Under the pieces are notes generated by a model that had not been told where the DNA came from, searched no databases, and saw only the letters and a list, made by a program, of their open reading frames with translations. Below, piece by piece: positions 55,917 through 64,000 of a stretch of 64,000 nucleotides of DNA. Made by a program: the position numbers and the translations under genes. Source of the DNA: Micromonospora humi (lineage in GTDB: Bacteria; Actinomycetota; Actinomycetes; Mycobacteriales; Micromonosporaceae); NCBI RefSeq assembly GCF_900090105.1, contig NZ_FMDM01000017.1:1-64000 (forward strand), read 5' to 3'. Each line of letters begins with the position of its first letter. Within the stretch, counting starts at the first letter, position 1.

Positions 55917-56681
55917 TCAGGGGCGGGTGGTGTAGGTGCGGAGGGCTCGGAGGAAGTCGAGTTTGCGGAAGCCGGGCCAGTAGACGTCGCAGAAGTACAG
56001 TTCCGAGTGGACGGCCTGCCAGAGCAGGAAGCCGGACATCCGCCGCTCGCCGCTGGTGCGGATGACCAGGTCGGGATGCGGCCGGCTGCCGGTGTAGAGG
56101 TGGGCGCCGATGGCCTCCTCGGTGAGGTGGTCGGCCACCTCGCGGAGCGTGACGCCGTTCTCCGCCGCCTCGTGCAGGAGGTTCCGGACCGCGTCGGTGA
56201 TCTCCACGCGGCCGTCGTAGCCGATCGCGACGGTGAGGTGGAAGCCCCGGTCCCGGTCGCGGGTGGCGTCCTCGGCCAGCTTCAGCGCGTGTCGGGTCGA
56301 TTCGGGCAGGACCTCGGTGCGGCCGGCCACGTGCAGCCGCCACGGGCTGTCCGGTCGGAGCAGCGGCTCGGCGATCACCTCCTCGACCAGCCGCATCAGG
56401 TGGGCCACCTCGCCGGATTCACGCTTGCGCACGTTGTCGACGGACGCGACGAACAGGGTGATCTGGCGGATCCCCAGCTCGGCACACCAGCCGGCCACCT
56501 CGTGCAGGTGCGCGGCGCCGTACCGGTGGCCCACCGACGGGTCGTCGAAGCCCATCTGCCGGGCCCACCGGCGGTTGCCGTCCATCACCATCGCCACGTG
56601 CCGGGGCAGTGCCGCGCCGACGAGCCGCGCCCGCAGGCGGCGGGCGTGCAGCCGGCGAACCAGGTCGGTCAGCACGGTCAC
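55917..56681 (-). CDS. Short-chain (Z)-isoprenyl diphosphate synthase (UppS family)
   Basis: 254 residues. HVAMVMDGNRRWAR with catalytic Asp34, FVASVDNVRKRESGEVAHLM, and RTSGERRMSGFLLWQAVHSE with YFCDVYWPGFRKLDFLRAL are cis-prenyltransferase motifs. The ending resembles mycobacterial Rv1086, a Z,E-farnesyl diphosphate synthase, more than the decaprenyl synthase Rv2361c, so a short product is likely. The start is a GTG at 56681, overlapping the upstream lipoprotein gene by 4 bp. Confidence 0.9.
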   Translation of the reverse strand: MTVLTDLVRRLHARRLRARLVGAALPRHVAMVMDGNRRWARQMGFDDPSVGHRYGAAHLHEVAGWCAELGIRQITLFVASVDNVRKRESGEVAHLMRLVEEVIAEPLLRPDSPWRLHVAGRTEVLPESTRHALKLAEDATRDRDRGFHLTVAIGYDGRVEITDAVRNLLHEAAENGVTLREVADHLTEEAIGAHLYTGSRPHPDLVIRTSGERRMSGFLLWQAVHSELYFCDVYWPGFRKLDFLRALRTYTTRP

Positions 56682-57871
56682 CGGGGGGAGGAGAGGGAGC
56701 GGTACCAGGTCTTCTCGGTGCCGGCCAGGCTGAACGTCTGCTTGCCGTCGGTCTGCTCGACCACCACCAGGCCCGGGCGGTCGACCAGGCGGGTGGTGCC
56801 CGGCGGGGCGGCGAAGGAGGCGTCCCGGGTCCGCCAGGACAGCACCGCGAGCGACTGCCCCGGCAACGGCAGGTGATAGGCCTGCAACGTGGTGGAGCGG
56901 TCGGCGGGGGAGACCACCGGGGTGCCGCCACCGGCCGGGCGGTAGAGCACCGCGGTCATCGTCCCGCTCGGGGTCTCCCAGGTCAGCTGCTCCAGGTCGC
57001 CCGGCTCCCCGCCACCGAGGGCCACCGAACCCAGCGACCGGGTCGCGATCTTCGCCATCGGCCAGGACTCCGGTGCGGAGCGAGGCGCCTCGCGGTCGCC
57101 GATGCGGCGCGGCGCACTGCCGAACGGGCCCCGCTCACCGGCCAGCACGCAGGTGTCCAGGCCGGTCAGGGCACGCTTGCCGGCGCCGGTCTCGTCGCGA
57201 ACCAGCGGGTAGCGGGGCGCCTCGGTCGCCGTACCCAGGTCGAGGACGCGGTCGGCGGCCCGGCCGCGCGGCAGCGACGGCGTGGGCCGCAGCGTCGCGG
57301 TCAGCTCGACGGCCCGGCAGGCCGGCACGGCGACCGGCTCGGTGACGCCGTCGCCGCCGGCCACCGCCCTGCCGTCCGGACCGAGCAGGCGCTCCACCCG
57401 GGCGGAGGTGAGGTAGCGGCGGCCGGTGGGCTCCCGCACCGGCAGCACGTCGGAGTAGACCAGGTAGCCGGGTTCGGTGTACTCGGTGGCGTGGGCCACC
57501 CGCCACCGCTGCCCGTCCCGGTCGAGCTGCAGCAGCCAGGAGGTGGAATCCCCGGGCACGTCGGCGGCGACCAGTGCCAGCGGGGCGCCGCCGACCTGGC
57601 CGGAGAAGAGGATGCCGGAGGAGGGCAGGTGCGCGCGGTCGTCCACCGGCGAGCGCCAGCCCCGCACCGCGGCGGTGATCGCGGCGGTCGCGGCGGCGTC
57701 CTTGGCCAGGCTGCCGCGCGGCGGCCAGACCGCCAACGTGCCGTCCAGGCTGTCGTAGCCGACCCGCAGGTCCGCCGGCTGCCGCTCGGCGACCGGCCCA
57801 CAACCGACTGTGACCAGGAGCAACGCGGCCAGCGCGGTGCCCGGCACAGCGCCTCGGCGGGCTGAAGCCAC
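56678..57871 (-). CDS. Hypothetical secreted lipoprotein
   Basis: 397 residues, no recognised domain. The N-terminus MASARRGAVPGTALAALLLVTVGC looks like a lipoprotein signal with Cys24. The rest is beta-rich with paired Cys (VPACRAVEL, DTCVLAGE). The GTG at 57871 follows GAGGGGATCAGG. The frame remains open for 1.9 kb upstream, but that is antisense to the next gene. It is coupled to the prenyl synthase by a GTGA overlap, so the two are probably made together. Confidence 0.8.
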   Translation of the reverse strand: MASARRGAVPGTALAALLLVTVGCGPVAERQPADLRVGYDSLDGTLAVWPPRGSLAKDAAATAAITAAVRGWRSPVDDRAHLPSSGILFSGQVGGAPLALVAADVPGDSTSWLLQLDRDGQRWRVAHATEYTEPGYLVYSDVLPVREPTGRRYLTSARVERLLGPDGRAVAGGDGVTEPVAVPACRAVELTATLRPTPSLPRGRAADRVLDLGTATEAPRYPLVRDETGAGKRALTGLDTCVLAGERGPFGSAPRRIGDREAPRSAPESWPMAKIATRSLGSVALGGGEPGDLEQLTWETPSGTMTAVLYRPAGGGTPVVSPADRSTTLQAYHLPLPGQSLAVLSWRTRDASFAAPPGTTRLVDRPGLVVVEQTDGKQTFSLAGTEKTWYRSLSSPR

Positions 57872-58015
57872 CCTGATCCCCTCGCCGGTCGTCGGTCGGA
57901 AGCCCACATGGTACGAGACGGCCCGGCACCCGGGCGCGCCCGGCTCTCCCTCTCGTCGCGGAACGTGACGCGCGATTCGTGGGTCAATATCCGGCTCCGG
58001 TAGACTCCGCCGACT

Positions 58016-59935
58016 GTGACGCCTGCCGAGACCCGCGGCGCCTCGACGCCGGCCGCCGACGCCCCGACGGGCTCCCGATCCGTCACCCTCGATCCACCGC
58101 CGGTCACTCGCCGTGAACCTCCGGCCGAGCCGCGCGAGCCCGCGGTCCCCACCACCGAACCCGTCGCGCCGGCCGCGCGCCGCCGGTGGCGCTGGCGGTG
58201 GACCCGCCGGCGCATCGACCTGGTGGTGTACGCCGGCTTCCTGCTCGCCGCGATCTGGGTGACCAGCGGCATCTGGGCCGACCCGGCCGGCCGGGTGGCC
58301 GCGCTCTACAGCAGCGACCCCGCGCAGGTGCAGTTCTTCCTGGCCCACTCGGTGCGGGTGGTGCTGCACGGCGAGTTCCCGTTCTTCACCGAGCAGTTCA
58401 ACTACCCCGACGGGGTCAACCTGATGGCGAACACCGCCATCCTGGCGCTCGGCATCCCGATGGTGCCGGTGACCCTCCTGTTCGGACCGGCGGTCTCCTT
58501 CGTCGCGCTGGTCACGATCGGCCTGGCCGGCACCGCCGCCGCCTGGTACCGGGTGCTCTCCCGACACCTGGTCCGGCACCGGCCGGCCGCCGCGGTCGGC
58601 GCCTGGTTCTGCGGGTTCTCCCCGGCCATGCTGTCGCACGCCAACTGGCACCCGAACATCATCAGCCAGTTCCTGCTGCCGTTCATCGTCTGGCGGGTGC
58701 TGGTGCTGACCCGGTCGGCCCGGCCGGTGCGCGACGGCGCGCTGCTCGCCCTGCTGGTGGTCGTGCAGGCGTTCATCAACGAGGAGATCCTGCTCTTCAC
58801 CGCGCTGGCCCTGGGCGTGTTCCTGCTCGCCGTGCTGGTGCAGCAGCGCGAGCGGTGGGCCGCCGCGTGGCGCCCGCTCGGCGTCGGGCTGGCGGTCTGC
58901 GCGGTGCTGGCCGGCGCGCTGCTGGCGTACCCGCTCTGGGTGCAGTTCGCCGGGCCGATGGCCTACCACGGACTCAGCGACGCGGTACGCGACTACGGCA
59001 ACGACATCGCCGCGTTCGTCGCCCCCGGCTCGCCCACGTTCGGCGGCAACGAGCGGGCCAACGTCAACCTCGCCCCGAACTACTCCGAGGAGAACGCCTT
59101 CTTCGGCTGGAGCCTGTCGCTGCTGGCCGTGGGCATCGTCGTCTGGCTGCGTCGGGACGTGATGGTCCGGGCGCTCGCCGCGACCGGCCTGTTCTTCGCG
59201 GTGCTCTCCCTCGGCGAGCGGATCTCCTGGTGGGACCGGGACCTGGCCGCCGGCCCGTGGGAGCTGCTGGTGCGGCTGCCGCTGCTGGACGCCGTGGTGC
59301 CGACCCGGTTCGGCCTGATCACCAGCGTGACCGTCGCGGTGCTGCTGGCGTACGCGGTGCGCAGCGCCTGGGTGTTGCGCGGCGTGGAGCGTCGCACCGC
59401 GCGGACGCTGACCGCCGCGGGCCTGGTCTTCGCGCTGCTGCCGATCGCGCCCATGCCGTTGCGGGTCACCACCCGCCCGCCGGTGCCGGAGTTCATCACC
59501 GCCGACCGGTGGCGGCAGTACGTCGGACCGGACCAGACCCTGGTGTCCGTGCCGGTGCCCGCGATGGGCAACACCGACCCGATGCGCTGGGCGGCCAGCA
59601 CCGACCTCGACTTCAAGATTCCCGGCGGCTACTTCCTCGCCCCGCGCAACGGCGTCACCGGCGACCCGGGCCGCTTCGGCGGCCGACGCAGCGGCATCGG
59701 CGAGGTGCTGGCCGACGTGGCGTCGACCGGGCGTACCCCGAAGCTCGACGACCGGCAGCGCCGCCGCTTCCTCGACGAGCTGCGGCACTGGAACGCGGCG
59801 GTGGTGGTGCTGCCGGTGGACGAGCAGAATGCCGAGCCGCTGCGTCGCACCGTGGAGCAGCTGGTCGGGCCCGCCCGGCAGGAGCTGGACGTGTGGGTGT
59901 GGGACGTCCGGACACTGACCGGCCGGTCCGCCTGA
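58016..59935 (+). CDS. Polytopic membrane protein, GT-C glycosyltransferase-like (paralogue 1)
   Basis: 639 residues. A disordered Pro-rich N-terminus (1-55) and RRRWRWRWTRRR precede roughly ten membrane helices (70-490), then a soluble extracytoplasmic C-domain. The first external loop holds SSDPAQVQFFLAHS, whose Asp corresponds to the loop Asp of GT-C enzymes, then GEFPFF and PDGVNLMANT. A membrane-embedded EE (INEEILLF) and YPLWVQFAGP follow. These motifs recur in the next two genes. No characterised homologue is recognised. The start is a GTG at 58016. Confidence 0.78.
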   Translation: MTPAETRGASTPAADAPTGSRSVTLDPPPVTRREPPAEPREPAVPTTEPVAPAARRRWRWRWTRRRIDLVVYAGFLLAAIWVTSGIWADPAGRVAALYSSDPAQVQFFLAHSVRVVLHGEFPFFTEQFNYPDGVNLMANTAILALGIPMVPVTLLFGPAVSFVALVTIGLAGTAAAWYRVLSRHLVRHRPAAAVGAWFCGFSPAMLSHANWHPNIISQFLLPFIVWRVLVLTRSARPVRDGALLALLVVVQAFINEEILLFTALALGVFLLAVLVQQRERWAAAWRPLGVGLAVCAVLAGALLAYPLWVQFAGPMAYHGLSDAVRDYGNDIAAFVAPGSPTFGGNERANVNLAPNYSEENAFFGWSLSLLAVGIVVWLRRDVMVRALAATGLFFAVLSLGERISWWDRDLAAGPWELLVRLPLLDAVVPTRFGLITSVTVAVLLAYAVRSAWVLRGVERRTARTLTAAGLVFALLPIAPMPLRVTTRPPVPEFITADRWRQYVGPDQTLVSVPVPAMGNTDPMRWAASTDLDFKIPGGYFLAPRNGVTGDPGRFGGRRSGIGEVLADVASTGRTPKLDDRQRRRFLDELRHWNAAVVVLPVDEQNAEPLRRTVEQLVGPARQELDVWVWDVRTLTGRSA

Positions 59936-61689
59936 CGACCGCGGCGGCGGTCCGCCCGGTCACGGCCCGCCCGGCCCCCGAGCCCCGGTGGCGCCCGGTC
60001 GACGCGCTGGTGGTGGCCGGCTATGTCGCGCTGGCCGTGCTGCTCACCGCCGACCAGTGGCGCCGGCCGGACCGGCTGTTCCACCAGGCCGGCGACCAGA
60101 TGCTGTTCGAGTGGATGCTGGCCCGGGCCGCCCGCGCGGTCACCGGTGGCGAGAACCCGCTGCACAGCGCCGCGCTGAACGTGCCGCACGGGGTGAACCT
60201 GATGGCCAACACCTCGGTGCTCGGGCTGGGCGTGCCGCTCACCCCGGTGACCGTGGCGTTCGGCTCCCAGGTGGCCTTCCTGGTCGCCGTGGCGCTCAGC
60301 CTCGCCGGCACCGCCACCGCCTGGTACGCGCTGCTCGCCCGCCGGCTGGTCCGCTCCCGGGCCGCCGCCGCGGTGGGCGGGCTCTGCTGCGGCTTCGCCC
60401 CCGGGATGGTGGCGCAGGCCGGCGCGCACCTGCACATGGCCGCCCAGTTCCTGGTCCCGGTGATCCTCGCGCTGGTGTTCCGGCCGGCCACCGACCGGGT
60501 ACGCCGCGACGGCGTGCTGCTCGGGCTGGCGGTCGCCTACCAGGTGTTCCTCGGCGAGGAGGTGCTGGTCTTCCTGGCGCTGGCCGCCGGCGTGCTGGCC
60601 GGGGCGTACGCGCTGGCCGACCGGGCCGCGGCGCGCCGGCTGGCGCCCGTGGTGGCGCGCCGGCTGGGCGTCGGCGCGGCGGTGGCCGGCGTGCTGCTGG
60701 CGTACCCGCTGTGGTTCCAGTTCTTCGGGCCGGGCCACTACACCGGGATGCCGTTCCACACCCGCGGCTACCGGCTGGACCTGGCCTCGTTCACCGCCGC
60801 CGCCCGGCAGACCGTGGCCGGGGACGGCCACCGCGCCGGGCTGCTCTCGCCGAACCCGACCGAGCAGAACTCGTTCTTCGGGCCGTTCCTGCCGCTGCTG
60901 GCGCTGCTCGTGGTGGTGCGGCTGTGGCGCCGGCCGCTGGTGCGCGCGCTGGCCGCCTGCGGGCTGCTGTTCGCGGCGCTCTCGCTCGGCGCCACGGTGG
61001 TGGTGAACCGGCACGACACCGGGCTGCCCGGCCCGTACCGGCTGCTCGCCGGCGTGCCGCTGCTCGACCTGGTGGTGCCGGCGCGGTTCGCGCTGGTCTG
61101 CGTACCGGTGGCCGGGGTGCTGCTGGCGCTGGCCGTGGACCGGGTGCGGCGCGGCGCCGTCCGCGCCTGGGCGCCGTGGGCCGGCGCGGTCGCCGCCGCG
61201 CTGCTGCCGCTCGCGCCCACCCCGATCCGCACCGTGCCGGTCACGCCGGTGCCGGCCGTGGTGGCCGGCGGCGGCTGGCGGGCGTACGTCCCGCCGGGCC
61301 GGACGCTGGTGCCGGTCCCGCCGGTCACCGGCGCGGCCGCCAGCCCGGCCATGTTCTGGTCGGCGCGCACCGGGCTCGCGTTCGACGCGCCGGGTGGCTA
61401 CTTCATCGGACCGCGCTCGGCCACCGACCCGACCGCCCGGTGGGGCGCGCCGGACCGGCCCACCGCGCTGCTGCTGCGCCGGGCCGCCGAGACCGGTCAG
61501 GTGCCGCCGGTCGGCGACGCGGAGCGCCGGCAGGCGGTGGCGGACCTCCGGCACTGGCGGGCGGCGGCGCTGGTGCAGGCCGACTCGTCGCCGGCCGACC
61601 CGGTGCGGGCCACCGTGGACGCCCTGGTCGGGCCCGGCCGGGACGTCGCCGGCGGGCACCTGTGGGACGTCCGCCCCCTGCTCGGCTGA
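59893..61689 (+). CDS. Polytopic membrane protein, GT-C glycosyltransferase-like (paralogue 2)
   Basis: 598 residues. Same plan as its neighbour but with a short N-terminus: loop Asp in AGDQMLFEWMLARA, GENPLHS, PHGVNLMANT, GEEVLVFLAL, YPLWFQFFGP and PARFALV. A C-terminal external domain has GGWRAYVPPGRTLVPVP. The start is uncertain: the GTG at 59893, 8 bp after GGAG and 43 bp inside gene 1, is preferred, while a GTG at 59899 or a CTG at 59932 is possible. The two are probably one transcript. Confidence 0.76.
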   Translation: MGVGRPDTDRPVRLTTAAAVRPVTARPAPEPRWRPVDALVVAGYVALAVLLTADQWRRPDRLFHQAGDQMLFEWMLARAARAVTGGENPLHSAALNVPHGVNLMANTSVLGLGVPLTPVTVAFGSQVAFLVAVALSLAGTATAWYALLARRLVRSRAAAAVGGLCCGFAPGMVAQAGAHLHMAAQFLVPVILALVFRPATDRVRRDGVLLGLAVAYQVFLGEEVLVFLALAAGVLAGAYALADRAAARRLAPVVARRLGVGAAVAGVLLAYPLWFQFFGPGHYTGMPFHTRGYRLDLASFTAAARQTVAGDGHRAGLLSPNPTEQNSFFGPFLPLLALLVVVRLWRRPLVRALAACGLLFAALSLGATVVVNRHDTGLPGPYRLLAGVPLLDLVVPARFALVCVPVAGVLLALAVDRVRRGAVRAWAPWAGAVAAALLPLAPTPIRTVPVTPVPAVVAGGGWRAYVPPGRTLVPVPPVTGAAASPAMFWSARTGLAFDAPGGYFIGPRSATDPTARWGAPDRPTALLLRRAAETGQVPPVGDAERRQAVADLRHWRAAALVQADSSPADPVRATVDALVGPGRDVAGGHLWDVRPLLG

Positions 61690-61693
61690 CGCC

Positions 61694-63607
61694 CTACACG
61701 CGGTCGCGGACGTCCCAGAGCCACACGTCGTCGACCCGCTGCGCGGGGCCGAGCAGCGCGGTCATCAGGTCGCGCAGCACCGCCTCGCGCGGGTTCGCGC
61801 CGAGCACCACCACCGACGCCCGCCAGAAGCGCAGGTCCTCGATCGCCTGACGGCGGTTCTCGGGGGTGATCTCGGGGACCTCGTCGGCGTCCATGGTGGA
61901 GTAGATCAGCGTGCTGGTCGGGCGGTTCGGCGCGCCGAAGACACCCTCGCCGGCGGCGTTGGGGCCGATGAAGTAGCCGGCCGGGATCGGGAACTCCTGC
62001 GCGGTCAGCGCGCTCCAGCGCAGCGTCGGCAGCCCGTGCACGTTGCTGGGGATCGGCACCGGCACCAGCGTCCGGCCGGCCGGCACGTAGGGCCGCCAGC
62101 CGCCGGCGGTGATGAAGTGCGGCGGCGGGTCGATCCGCTGCGCCGGCAGCGGGCGCGGGAACAGCGGCAGCAGGGCGGCCACGATCGCGGCGTACCCGAC
62201 CAGGCGCACCGCCCGCCGTCGGCCCGTCGCGGCCCGGTCCCCGTCGCGCGCGCCGGTCGTGCCGTCCGCGTCGGCCGTGCCGTCGGGGTCGGCGTCGTGA
62301 GCGCCGGAGCGGGGCGCGGGCACCGTCGGCCGGGCGGTGCGGGCCAGCGTGTCCCAGGCCAGCGCCAACAGCACGCCGATCGCGCCCACCACCACCAGGC
62401 TCAGCCGGGTCGGCATCATCATCTCGACCAGCGGCAGGTCGTCCGGCACGTACGCCCACGGCCCGGCCACGTCGGTCTCCGCGCCGTCGAAGCGCACCAC
62501 CGGACCGATCGAGGCGACGGTGAAGAGGACCACCAGCACGGCCAGGATCCGGGCCGGCACCGAGCGGCGGACCAGCAGCACCAGCGCGACCAGCGCGACG
62601 AGCACCAGCGGCCAGCCGAACCAGGTGTTCTGCTCGGTCAGCCCGATGGTCTTCTCCACCGCCTCGTCCCCGGCGACGGTGTCCCGGGCGAAGGTGACGA
62701 AGGCCATCAGGTCCTCGCCCCAGTTGTGGAAGACCCCGCCCTGCAACCCCCGGTAGGACTGCGGGCCGTTGAACTGGAACCAGATCGGGTACGCGGTGAG
62801 CAGCAACGCCACCCCGCCACCGACCCCGATCGCGGCGAGGAACGCCCCGGCCCGCTCCCGGGCCGCGCGCGGCCGCTGCACCACGTACGCCACCACGACG
62901 ACCAGGCAGGCCAGCGCGGTGAGCAGCAGCATCTCCTCGTTGACGAAGATCTGGTACGCCACCAGCAGCCCGAGCGCCAGGCCGTTGCGCCGCCAGCGGC
63001 CCGGCTCGCCGAGGCGCAGCACCCGGGCCACGATCAGTGGGAGCAGGAAGTTCGACACGAAGTTCGGCTGCCCGTTGGCGTGGTGCACGATGCCCGGCGC
63101 GAAACCGAGGAACGCGCCACCGACGAACGCCGCCGCCCGGGAGCGGACCAGGTGCCGCGACAGCGCCCAGTAGGACGTGGCGGCGGTCGCCGACAGCGCC
63201 GCGCCCAGGTAGAGCGCGTACATCACCTGTGGGCCGAGCAGCATGGTCAGCGGCGCCAGCGGCAGCGTCACCCCGAGCAGCGAGGTGTTCGCCATCATGT
63301 TCACCCCGTCCGGCGCGTTCTGCCGGGCGGTGAAGAGCGGGTTCTCCAGGTGCCGCACCGAGTACGCGCCGTGCGCGAACAGCCACTCGAACCAGCTGTG
63401 GTCGGTCGGCAGGTGCGACGACACCCGGTGCTGCACGTCGCCCCAGTAGTTGAGGCAGACGAGAACACCGAGCAACGCATAGGCTCCGATGGCCAGCACG
63501 TCGGCGCGAGCCGGTCGGCGACGGGGCCGTCGTGGCGGATCCGCCACGACGGCGTCCACCTCGACGGACGAGGAGTTCAGAGGGGGATCCACCACCGGCA
63601 CGGCCAC
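61694..63607 (-). CDS. Polytopic membrane protein, GT-C glycosyltransferase-like (paralogue 3)
   Basis: 637 residues, on the opposite strand and ending 4 bp from paralogue 2. It repeats the family motifs: PTDHSWFEWLFAHGA, LENPLFT, PDGVNMMANT, NEEMLLLTAL, YPIWFQFNGP, MPTRLSL and GGWRPYVPAGRTLVPVP. A charged Asp/Gly-rich insert (about 440-470) is unique to it. The start is set at the GTG at 63607, since the further upstream ATG (63697) would overlap the divergent gene at 63681. Confidence 0.76.
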   Translation of the reverse strand: MAVPVVDPPLNSSSVEVDAVVADPPRRPRRRPARADVLAIGAYALLGVLVCLNYWGDVQHRVSSHLPTDHSWFEWLFAHGAYSVRHLENPLFTARQNAPDGVNMMANTSLLGVTLPLAPLTMLLGPQVMYALYLGAALSATAATSYWALSRHLVRSRAAAFVGGAFLGFAPGIVHHANGQPNFVSNFLLPLIVARVLRLGEPGRWRRNGLALGLLVAYQIFVNEEMLLLTALACLVVVVAYVVQRPRAARERAGAFLAAIGVGGGVALLLTAYPIWFQFNGPQSYRGLQGGVFHNWGEDLMAFVTFARDTVAGDEAVEKTIGLTEQNTWFGWPLVLVALVALVLLVRRSVPARILAVLVVLFTVASIGPVVRFDGAETDVAGPWAYVPDDLPLVEMMMPTRLSLVVVGAIGVLLALAWDTLARTARPTVPAPRSGAHDADPDGTADADGTTGARDGDRAATGRRRAVRLVGYAAIVAALLPLFPRPLPAQRIDPPPHFITAGGWRPYVPAGRTLVPVPIPSNVHGLPTLRWSALTAQEFPIPAGYFIGPNAAGEGVFGAPNRPTSTLIYSTMDADEVPEITPENRRQAIEDLRFWRASVVVLGANPREAVLRDLMTALLGPAQRVDDVWLWDVRDRV

Positions 63608-63680
63608 GACGGGCCATCGTACAGGCGGCTCGGCCTCGGTCCGGTCACGGTCGGGCGGCGGCACGGCGGCGCGGGAAGGG

Positions 63681-64000
63681 ATGGTCGTGACCGTCATCGA
63701 TCTGGGCGAGCTGCGCGACGACGCCCCGGCGCCCGGGCCGCCGGCCCGGCCGCCGCGCGCCGTCGGGCGGCCGTTCCGCGCCGCGGTGGTGCTGCTGGTG
63801 GCGCTCGTCACGCTCGCCGCCGCGGCGCCGCCGCCCCGGTCCGCGGCGCACCGGCTCCCGGGCGGCACCGGGGCCTCCGCGTTCCTCTCCGGCGACCGGG
63901 TGTACGTGGTGCTGCGGACCACGCAGCGGCCGGGCTGGGAGGTCGTCGCGTACCGCGAGGGCCGTGAGCGGTGGCGGGCCGGGATGCCCGGCACGGGCGA
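63681..64000 (+). CDS. Membrane protein, 5' part only (runs past the window)
   Basis: An open frame of 106 codons from the ATG at 63681 (GGGAAGGG upstream) to the window end, with no stop. MVVTVIDLGELRDDAP leads to a Pro-rich cytoplasmic stretch, then one membrane helix at about 35-52 (AAVVLLVALVTLAAAAP), then an extracytoplasmic part starting LSGDRVYVVLR. This layout is common for actinobacterial membrane-anchored beta-propeller (PQQ-like) proteins, which is an inference. It is divergent from paralogue 3 with 73 bp between. Confidence 0.7.
   Translation, partial: MVVTVIDLGELRDDAPAPGPPARPPRAVGRPFRAAVVLLVALVTLAAAAPPPRSAAHRLPGGTGASAFLSGDRVYVVLRTTQRPGWEVVAYREGRERWRAGMPGTG

Noticed and set aside
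56678..59788. 1036-residue minus-strand frame across the lipoprotein gene and paralogue 1
   Set aside because: Only the last 397 residues have a signal-like start and normal composition; the rest is an Arg/His/Gln-rich shadow of paralogue 1.
58186..61689. 1167-residue plus-strand frame read as one giant protein
   Set aside because: Its first half is an out-of-frame shadow of paralogue 1. The real gene starts near 59893.

Overview
The window is a chromosomal segment from a very GC-rich actinobacterium. Third codon positions are almost all G or C, GTG starts are common (one TTG), and neighbouring genes often overlap by GTGA or ATGA. Gene content and order fit the Micromonosporaceae, and Micromonospora is the best guess. 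From memory, the order DUF349 - LigB-like - miaA - dapF - hflX - lexA - nrdR - dtxR/ideR - sigB - sigA - suhB - LytR_C - DUF4193 - DUF3093 - dut - DUF3710 - OB-fold - DUF3159 - two TrkA proteins - permease - RNA methyltransferase - dxs matches the Mycobacterium tuberculosis Rv2731 to Rv2682c block. This is therefore mostly conserved core chromosome with lineage-specific insertions. I saw no tRNA, rRNA, CRISPR array, insertion sequence or prophage.

Layout. 1-4.2 kb: GC-rich tandem repeats, a DUF349 protein (-), then a LigB-like protein, miaA and dapF (+). 4.2-9.6 kb: a convergent spacer with a tandem palindrome, malic enzyme (-), hflX and a secreted glycine-rich membrane protein (+). 9.7-14.4 kb: lexA (-) divergent from nrdR-nrdJ, with LexA boxes, an NrdR-box candidate and promoters between them. 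14.5-24.3 kb: DUF2332, two small lipoproteins, a methyltransferase-asparaginase pair, a DtxR-type regulator, a sulfurtransferase, and an acuC-patA pair for protein acetylation. 24.3-33.1 kb: VOC protein, SigB-like sigma factor, Spo0M, methyltransferase-dtd, a secreted subtilase, a DNA glycosylase-LtrA pair, a BrnTA-like toxin-antitoxin and DUF3099. 33.3-42 kb: the psuG-psuK pseudouridine operon, DUF3039, a TRIC/YicG channel, a helicase, the principal sigma factor SigA, an inositol phosphatase and a LytR_C protein. 42.4-55.3 kb: small conserved actinobacterial genes, dut, a KimA-like potassium transporter divergent from two TrkA-type proteins, an RNA methyltransferase, anmK, dxs and a GNAT. 55.3-64 kb: a more accessory end with tandem repeats, a short-chain Z-prenyl diphosphate synthase overlapping a lipoprotein gene, three paralogous large membrane proteins resembling GT-C glycosyltransferases, and the start of another membrane protein cut by the window edge.

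The signals that genes do not explain are repeats. (1) Two loci 29 kb apart share a pair of 17-bp palindromes separated by 2 bp, with the same 13-bp GC motif 26-27 bp further on. Both lie between convergent genes, and one is enclosed by terminators. (2) A 54-bp element is present three times at gene 3' ends, and twice it supplies the stop codon. (3) Two inverted repeats are built on GATCATGAAGTTGGC. (4) A 204-bp stretch is identical between the two sigma factor genes and looks like gene conversion.
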